64,000 nucleotides of DNA from Thiohalocapsa sp. PB-PSB1 (GTDB lineage Bacteria > Pseudomonadota > Gammaproteobacteria > Chromatiales > Chromatiaceae), in contig CP050890.1 in the NCBI GenBank assembly GCA_016745215.1, positions 5,890,001 to 5,954,000 on the forward strand, written 5' to 3'. Positions 59,347-64,000 of this stretch are shown piece by piece. Made by a program: the position numbers and the translations under genes. The notes beneath the pieces are model-generated. The model had not been told where the DNA came from. It worked only from the letters and a program-made list of their open reading frames with translations, and did no database searches. Positions within the stretch are counted from its first letter, which is position 1. Each line of letters starts with the position of its first letter.

Positions 59347-59539
59347 CGAGTTTCGATCCGTAGAGTTCTTTCGGAGAGTGCGCGATCGGAACGCAGAGCA
59401 GCTAACCAACATGCGTTCGGAAGAAATTATTGCTTTTTTCCAAGGCGAAGAGAGCGCCAACAAGAGCGTCACCTCCGACCGCGTGCTGGCTGGTCGGCGC
59501 AGTAGCGCCGATCAGCCAGCACGCGGCGGGGTACGCTAA
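59333..59539 (+). CDS. Probable antitoxin partner of the PIN toxin
   Basis: The 68-aa frame begins MSKNSEFRSVEFFRRVRDRN and AEQLTNMRSEEIIAFFQGE, basic then acidic, which matches short partners that follow PIN genes. The last 20 residues (from about ANKSVTSDRV) are translated from the attC site, so the natural C-terminus has been replaced by, or has evolved to use, the recombination site. A gene overlap with the toxin supports co-translation. Confidence 0.65.
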   Translation: MSKNSEFRSVEFFRRVRDRNAEQLTNMRSEEIIAFFQGEESANKSVTSDRVLAGRRSSADQPARGGVR

Positions 59540-59548
59540 ACGTTAGCA
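59454..59548 (+). other. attC site
   Basis: R'' GCGCCAACAAGAGCGTCACC, stem CGACCGCGTGCTGGCTG with its inverted copy CAGCCAGCACGCGGCGG, and R' GTTAGCA after TACGCTAAAC. About 95 bp. It overlaps the end of the preceding gene. Confidence 0.85.
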
Positions 59549-59563
59549 CCGGAAGACAAATAC

Positions 59564-59881
59564 ATGCCAGAACGAAAAAGACAGTCGAAAAAGAAACTTG
59601 CAGGAAAAGCAAGAATCGCTGATGCAACACGCTGGCTGCAACAACTAAGAACCAGACCGGCTAGCTTGGTAGATGCATATTCAAAACGTTATGCCGTAAC
59701 CAAATTGGTTGCGAAAGAAGAATTGATCGCCATTGGCTATTACGATGACCTCTTGATACAAGAATATGAAAATGAAGGTATTGAATGGGAATATCGAGTG
59801 GAGCCACGTTCTGGCGAAATGATAGTAGTGCCCATAGGAACGGAAGAGCACGAACTATATGGGCATTATCAAACTATTTAG
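59564..59881 (+). CDS. Cassette gene of unknown function
   Basis: The 105-aa product begins MPERKRQSKKKLAGKARIAD and continues DATRWLQQLRTRPASLVDAY, then an acidic end (YENEGIEWEYRVEPRSGEMI). I do not recognise the family. Low GC compared with the surrounding chromosome fits a captured cassette. It starts 16 bp after the attC R' site and is followed by the SEC-C gene without an intervening attC, so both probably travel together. Confidence 0.6.
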   Translation: MPERKRQSKKKLAGKARIADATRWLQQLRTRPASLVDAYSKRYAVTKLVAKEELIAIGYYDDLLIQEYENEGIEWEYRVEPRSGEMIVVPIGTEEHELYGHYQTI

Positions 59882-59929
59882 TGTTCATGTTGGCACTAGT
59901 AGCGTTAAACTAAACACAAAGAAACTAAA

Positions 59930-60205
59930 ATGGCAAAATTGGGATCAGAAAAAAGACCAATCATTGCTCGTGTGCATTCCGATGAGAAAGCAAGATATGT
60001 TGCTGAAACATGCGCAGAACATGGATGGCACTACATCATTGGATTTGAACCAGACAAACCAGAAGACATTTCAGATTTAGAAAAATTATTGAATCCTACT
60101 CAGCCAACTGTATCATCAAAAGTCGGTAGAAATGAACCTTGTCCATGCGGTAGTGGAAAGAAATACAAAAAGTGCTGTGGAGCTTCGGGTTCATTAGTTG
60201 CATAA
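59930..60205 (+). CDS. SEC-C metal-binding motif protein
   Basis: The 91-aa product ends with VGRNEPCPCGSGKKYKKCCG, the SEC-C zinc motif also seen at the end of SecA. The first 60 residues (MAKLGSEKRPIIARVHSDEK ... HGWHYIIGFEPDKPEDISDL) match, from memory, the small PBPRA1643-type family. SEC-C motifs bind zinc and mediate contacts with ribosomes or other proteins. It is AT-rich and lies in a cassette whose attC begins 9 bp after its stop. Confidence 0.8.
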   Translation: MAKLGSEKRPIIARVHSDEKARYVAETCAEHGWHYIIGFEPDKPEDISDLEKLLNPTQPTVSSKVGRNEPCPCGSGKKYKKCCGASGSLVA

Positions 60206-60213
60206 ATATTATG

Positions 60214-60416
60214 GTGCTAACATGCGCAACCAGCGGACGGGCGTTGTTCATAAGCTCGACCAAGACTTGGGGTAAGCCTCAAACGCCCTAGTATTTTAAC
60301 TTTAACAACAACGGTTTACGGAGAAATCTAACGCGCCCGCTTGTCAGTTGGTCGGAGTTATAAACAAGGCCAGCGGACGCGCCAAAGGCGCGCGCCGCTG
60401 ATGCATAACGTTAGCC
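60214..60416 (+). other. attC site interrupted by a MITE
   Basis: R'' GTGCTAAC, then AGCGGACG, the inserted 132-bp element (60240-60371), a second AGCGGACG, CGCCAAAGGCGCGCGCCGCT and R' GTTAGCC. Removing the element and one 8-bp duplication gives a compact attC of about 63 bp. Confidence 0.8.
60240..60371. mobile_element. 132-bp MITE, family 3, copy 1 (in attC)
   Basis: The ends GGCGTTGTTCATAAGCTCGA and the inverse of GGCCTTGTTTATAACTCCGA enclose a non-coding middle with TTTTAACTTTAA. The 8-bp duplication AGCGGACG flanks it. A copy of exactly the same length lies at 60827-60958, and solo ends occur near 35839 and 58458. Confidence 0.88.
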
Positions 60417-60450
60417 GTCTGCAGTCATTTCACCAAATTCCGAGTGCGCC

Positions 60451-61074
60451 ATGGACGTAGAATTGGTTGTTGCTGTCACTCAAGTTCTTGCAGCGCTTGC
60501 TGTCGCAATTGCACTGATATTCTCTTGGCGCCAAGCTCGCGTAATGGAAGCGTCGTTTACTGATCTTCAAGAGTCTCGCTCCCGACAGCAGCTCTATGAA
60601 GCACACAGATACCTTGACGAGATCAGAGACGAAATCGAACACATGCTTTCGCTGGATAAGAAGGAGTTCTCAGACTGGAACGAAAAAGACAAGGCGGCGG
60701 TATATATCGTATGCGCACGTTTCCATATTGTGGGTATTCTCGTGTTGGAAAGCCATTTCCCGGAGCGGTTAATATCATACGCATGGTATTACAGCATACC
60801 GCGGTGCAGCGAAATACTTGGCCCCTGGCCTTGTTCATAAGCTCGGCCAAGACTCAGGGTTAACCTCCAGAGCAACCGTATTTTAAATTTAAAAACCAAG
60901 TCTTACGGACAATCCCCAAGCACATGCCGGTCAGTTGGTCGGAGTTACGAACAAGGCCTTGGCCCCTATCTCGCGAGCATCCGGGAAGAACGAGGCTGCA
61001 ACTACTGGAGCGCGGTCGACGCGCTAGCTAAACGAGTACAAGAGCATGCAAAAGAATTCGAAGGCTTCTGTTAG
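60451..61074 (+). pseudogene. DUF4760-like membrane-anchored protein, split by a MITE
   Basis: The N-terminal part (MDVELVVAVTQVLAALAVAI, then ALIFSWRQARVMEASFTDLQ) has one membrane helix and a helical cytoplasmic domain. It is cut at 60826 after SEILGP. The frame resumes at 60958 with LGPYLASIREERGCNYWSA and ends at 61074. Removal of 60827-60958 and one TTGGCCCCT duplication gives an uninterrupted 164-residue protein. The DUF4760-type label is from memory of similar small proteins and is tentative. Present form ends in MITE sequence at 60840. Confidence 0.75.
60827..60958. mobile_element. 132-bp MITE, family 3, copy 2 (in a cassette gene)
   Basis: The ends GGCCTTGTTCATAAGCTCGG and the inverse of GGCCTTGTTCGTAACTCCGA match copy 1. 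The flanking duplication TTGGCCCCT (60818-60826 and 60959-60967) is perfect. Confidence 0.9.
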
Positions 61075-61140
61075 CCGGCCGAGTTTGAGCGTGTGCCTCG
61101 CGAAGACGCCTTATTCTTATTCCTTAGTTTAATACAAAAA

Positions 61141-61469
61141 GTGATTCTACCGAATACAGACCGAGCCGTAATACCGGCGGAAAAGCTACGGGACTCCTCT
61201 TGTCCCCTTCGCATCTTGTTGGTCGTCATAAGGCGGCGTTTTTCCGCGCACTCGGCTATACGCAGGAAAACTGGAAAGATCTAGAATTGGATCTTCGTCG
61301 GTTTCTGCGCGAGGAGGCCTGGGAGAAAGGTGCGACCAAGTACGGGATAAAATACGAGATCCATGGTCAAATTAATGGGCCAACAGGTCGAAGTGCCCGC
61401 ATCGTTACGGCGTGGATTGTCCTGTATGGAGAGGATTTTACACGGTTTATTACTGCACATCCTGGGTAA
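61141..61469 (+). pseudogene. DUF6883-type cassette gene with a frameshift
   Basis: From the GTG at 61141 the frame reads VILPNTDRAVIPAEKLRD and then derails at about 61192. One base later the other frame continues LLSPSHLVGRHKAAFFRALG, TKYGIKYEIHGQINGPTGRS and ARIVTAWIVLYGEDFTRFIT. Together these match the layout of DUF6883 proteins. A single-base deletion (probably one A from a TAC codon) accounts for the break. A shortened product from 61200 (89 aa) is possible. The next gene begins 5 bp after the stop. Confidence 0.65.
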
Positions 61470-61474
61470 CAACA

Positions 61475-61705
61475 ATGTCTGCAAAGCTACTCGATACGGT
61501 TGTTCTACGAAAAGACCTCCCCGAAAACCAACTGAAAAGGGGGGATATTGGAGCTGTCGTGGAAGTATATGCTCCCGATGGTCTGGAGGTGGAATTCGTC
61601 ACTGGATCCGGGCGTACCCAGGCACTAGTAACCCTTGACCAAAGTGACATCCGCTCTATTGAGGACCAAGACATACTCGCTGTCAGACCCCTTGAAGCTG
61701 CTTAG
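61475..61705 (+). CDS. DUF4926-type small protein
   Basis: The 76-aa product MSAKLLDTVVLRKDLPENQL, KRGDIGAVVEVYAPDGLEVE and FVTGSGRTQALVTLDQSDIR is a compact beta-rich domain (DUF4926-like). DUF6883 and DUF4926 genes are, as I recall, often adjacent, so this is the intact half of a two-gene unit, possibly a toxin-antitoxin-like pair. Start chosen at the ATG 5 bp downstream of the previous stop. Confidence 0.75.
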   Translation: MSAKLLDTVVLRKDLPENQLKRGDIGAVVEVYAPDGLEVEFVTGSGRTQALVTLDQSDIRSIEDQDILAVRPLEAA

Positions 61706-61723
61706 TCGCCTTTGGCTACTAAA

Positions 61724-61810
61724 CGGCTAACCAGCGCATCCAGCCGACCGCAAAAAGCGCCGCTCGTTCCTCGCTCTGCTTTTTGCGGCGGCTGATGTGT
61801 GACGTTATAT
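61724..61810 (+). other. attC site
   Basis: R'' CGGCTAACCAGCGCATCC, stem AGCCGACCGCAAAAAGC with its inverted copy GCTTTTTGCGGCGGCT, and R' GTTATAT after TGTGTGAC. The R' is unusual (GTTATAT) and is mirrored by ATATAAC as the R'' of the next attC at 63411. Confidence 0.8.
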
Positions 61811-61904
61811 TAAAACGCTATCGCGTTGGAAGAGACCACACCCGAGACAAAGCAGCACCGGCGCTGAAATAACCAATAAACAAGAAAAAGAATAAGCACA
61901 CGCA

Positions 61905-63153
61905 ATGGCATCGCCATTCCTTTCCTCTCCAACTCCCCATCACAGAGCGGGACACACGCACTCCGGCTCCAAGCAGAGACCGACGTTCGAAATCGCCGAC
62001 ATCCTGCGCGCGCATTTGCCCGACTCCCTGCACGAGCACTCCCTCCCATCCGCTGCACGTGCACAAGGTACTCAGTGCCATCCAAAACTGCCGCACCGCG
62101 GCACTGGGCGGGCACATCGACTACTGCACCGACTGCGGCACCCTTCACAACAGCTACAACTCCTGTCGCGACCGCCACTGCCCGAAATGTCAAGGGCTGG
62201 AGAAAGCGCGCTGGATCGAAGCGCGCAAAGACGAACTGCTGCCGGTTGCCTATTTTCATACTGTCTTCACGTTACCGCATGCGATCAACGACTGGGTGGG
62301 GTGGAACGACAAACTGATTTACGACCTGCTGTTCGCCAGCGCGACGGACACCCTGCAAGCCTTTGCCGGGCGCCATTGGCACGGAACGCTCGGCATCACC
62401 GCCGTGCTGCACACCTGGGGCCAGACGATGGAGCGTCACATCCATCTGCACTGCATCGTGCCAGGCGGAGCTTTAGCGTTCGATGGCGAACAGTTCAAAC
62501 CCTGCCCGCATCGTGACTGGTTATTCCCGGTCAAAGCGCTGTCCAAGGTCTTCCGCGGAAACTACCTCGAACGCCTGGAGCGCGCGCATGCCGCGGGCGA
62601 GCTGAAGAGCCCGCCAGGGGTGCACTTCGCCGCGTTGCGCAAGGCACTGCGGGAATACGACTGGGTGGTGTACGCCAAACCCCCATTCGGCGGACCGCAA
62701 CAGCTCATCGACTACCTTGGGCGTTACACCCACCGCATTGCCATCAGCAACCACCGCATCCTGAGTGTTGCCGACGGCAAAGTCACCTTCACCTGGAAAG
62801 ACGACAAACACGGCGCCAAGAGCAAGGACATGACGCTGGACGCCCACGAATTCATCCGGCGGTTCATCCTGCACATTCTACCGCCGCGTTTCACCCGCAT
62901 CGGCCACGATGGACTGCTCGCCTGCGGACACCGCGCCAGCAAGCGCAACCGCGTCAAAGCGCTGCTCGGCCTAGCGCGCGTGACGACGAACAAAGAGCGC
63001 GAGCCCTACGACGTCTTACTGCAACGCCTGACCGGAAAAGACATCCACGTCTGCCCATTCTGCGGTGGACGGCTGCGGCGTCATCAAGACCTTGCGCCCA
63101 CCATTGGACCCTCGCGCGGCCAAGATCCGCCGCTCATGCACGAGGCGGCCTGA
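61905..63153 (+). pseudogene. IS91-family transposase with an N-terminal frameshift
   Basis: From 62059 the frame gives 364 aa with the IS91/HUH features: zinc-binding YCTDCGTLHNSYNSCRDRHC then PKCQ, the HUH pair in MERHIHLHCIVPGGALA and the tyrosines in IDYLGRYTHRIAISNHRI. The usual N-terminus (RPTFEIADILRAHLPDSL) is in another frame from 61905, so about 50 residues are cut off by a frameshift near 62040. The zinc region and catalytic part remain, so limited activity from the ATG at 62059 is conceivable. The element sits inside a cassette, between attC sites at 61724 and 63411. Confidence 0.82.
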
Positions 63154-63410
63154 TGACCACCTCAACTACTCGATCCGCAACGGCTCGGGAAACTATCGCT
63201 GTGTTGCGATGTGGCCGAGAAGGGCGAAAACCCGTTGTGCTCTTTGTAACAGCGCTGTACTTACGGAGCCAGGCGCGCACAACGGACTCTTGTTCCATCG
63301 TCCCCTCCAATAAAAGAGCGTGTTTCCACGCCCCAGTCAGGGACTGAATGTTGTAGAATCCCCATAGCGGTTTGCTGAAACGGAAAGTGAAGCGAACCAA
63401 AAAAAGGTTA
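63154..63410. other. 3' flank of the IS91-type element
   Basis: No gene is supported. It probably contains the terminal region of the IS91-family element, which has no inverted ends; the exact boundary cannot be drawn. Confidence 0.45.
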
Positions 63411-63518
63411 AATATAACAAGTCGTTAAACCTGCGAAGCCCGCGCCGGTCGGGCCGCGAGCGCGAAGCGCCGCGATGCCCGACCGGCGCGGGCTTCGCAG
63501 GTTAACTAAACGTTTGGG
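63411..63518 (+). other. attC site with a very long stem
   Basis: R'' AATATAAC, arms AACCTGCGAAGCCCGCGCCG and its near perfect inverted copy, R' GTTTGGG after TAACTAAAC. About 108 bp. The R'' fits the R' (GTTATATT) at the start of this cassette. Confidence 0.82.
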
Positions 63519-63546
63519 CTCAATAACACACACGCGGAGGCCAGCG

Positions 63547-63753
63547 GTGCTTTTCACTGTCGAGACGGAACAAGAAATCGACGGCAGATGGATTGCCGAG
63601 ATTCCAGAACTCAGCGGTGCGATGAAGTACGGTCGCACAAGAGACGAAGCGATCGCACACGTTGAGGCTCTGGCACTTCGGGTCGTTGCCGAACGCCTGG
63701 AAAACGGAGAGCAACTTGCCACGCCCATCCAAATTTCCTTCGCTGCAGCATGA
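63547..63753 (+). CDS. hicB: HicB-type antitoxin
   Basis: From a GTG at 63547 the product is 68 aa: VLFTVETEQEIDGRWIAEIP, then GAMKYGRTRDEAIAHVEALA. This is the HicB partial RNase H-like fold that binds the HicA toxin. It lies between an attC and hicA, with which it overlaps as ATGA. Order here is hicB then hicA, while many loci have hicA first. Intact. Confidence 0.82.
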   Translation: MLFTVETEQEIDGRWIAEIPELSGAMKYGRTRDEAIAHVEALALRVVAERLENGEQLATPIQISFAAA

Positions 63754-63962
63754 GCCAATGGCCTAGCACCAAGGCTAAGCGAGTACTGGCAGCGCTTAAG
63801 CGCAATGGATGGGAAGTGAAGTGATCATCCGGCTCGCACAGAACGCTGTGTAAGCCTGCGCACACGGATTTCGTGTTCGCGTTCCACGACTCCGAGGAAA
63901 TCGGGCCAAGAATGTTGGCGCGCATTTCTAAGCGGACAGGACTGAAGCCCGAAGACTTATGA
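63750..63962 (+). pseudogene. hicA: HicA-type mRNA interferase toxin with a nonsense codon
   Basis: MSQWPSTKAKRVLAALKRNG, then WEVK and a TGA stop at 63822-63824, then in the same frame SSGSHRTLCKPAHTDFVFAF and IGPRMLARISKRTGLKPEDL. The second part holds the catalytic His in GSHRTL. Relatives have Arg at the stop position, so CGA to TGA is the simplest change. The toxin is dead while its antitoxin is intact. Confidence 0.82.
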
Positions 63963-64000
63963 CGCCCAACCGGAGGCTCGGTCCGACCGCCCGTTGCGGT
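63963..64000 (+). other. attC site, cut by the window end
   Basis: R'' CGCCCAACCGGAGGCTCGG and the first stem arm CCGACCGCCCGTTGC, very similar to the attC at 58575. The rest lies outside the window. It starts directly after the hicA stop. Confidence 0.75.

Noticed and set aside
56593..64000. Integron integrase gene within or beside the cassette array
   Set aside because: No tyrosine-recombinase-like protein with the IntI patch was visible in any frame of the window.

Overview
The window looks like an accessory-rich stretch of a GC-rich gammaproteobacterial chromosome. A purple-sulfur-type (Chromatiales-like) host is my inference from the GC-rich codon use, the PEP-CTERM fragment, the four-helix-bundle pseudogenes and the many degenerate insertion sequences; nothing here fixes the species. 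I see no rRNA, tRNA, CRISPR array or phage genes.

Layout. 1-716: umuC (5' part only) and umuD on the minus strand. 774-1528: dispersed repeats and two MITE-like elements. 1529-31953: one very large minus-strand block, read from right to left: a giant secreted protein gene, a 1369-aa secreted protein with beta-propeller-like repeats, a tandem rhodanese-like protein and a 605-aa exported protein with a calcium-loop segment. The last three genes are joined by overlapping or almost touching stops and starts. The giant gene is cut in two by a 2.7-kb insertion sequence (19396-22108). Removing the element and one copy of its 9-bp target duplication restores one reading frame of about 6968 codons. 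Its N-terminal half holds a near-identical 3729-bp in-frame tandem repeat (22771-31140), and its C-terminus is a Hint (hedgehog/intein-type) domain.

32096-37865 is an IS graveyard (IS1182, IS5, IS4/DUF4372 and DUF6399-type remnants) around one intact patatin-like phospholipase and a lone attC. 38298-46124: a TPR remnant, a polytopic GT-C/TPR membrane protein, a PEP-CTERM gene broken by an IS4-family element, a secreted metalloprotease and an MscS channel. 47175-55344 is the most housekeeping-like part: Rep helicase, a PEGA/FGE-sulfatase protein, an S1-repeat RNA-binding protein, an aldolase-like TIM-barrel enzyme and a SulP transporter.

56593-64000 is an integron cassette array without a visible integrase. 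It has seven attC sites (one reversed, one cut by the window end) and carries mostly toxin-antitoxin-like or small unknown genes: RelE/RHH, PIN plus partner, SEC-C protein, DUF6883/DUF4926, HicA/HicB and a zinc-ribbon membrane peptide. Several cassettes are damaged by a 132-bp MITE, an IS91-family element, a frameshift or a nonsense mutation. A 750-bp satellite-like block (57488-58240) lies inside this region.

The recurring theme is layered mobile-element insertion with readable footprints: target duplications allow exact reconstruction of the giant gene, a terminator, a PEP-CTERM gene fragment, an attC site and a cassette gene.
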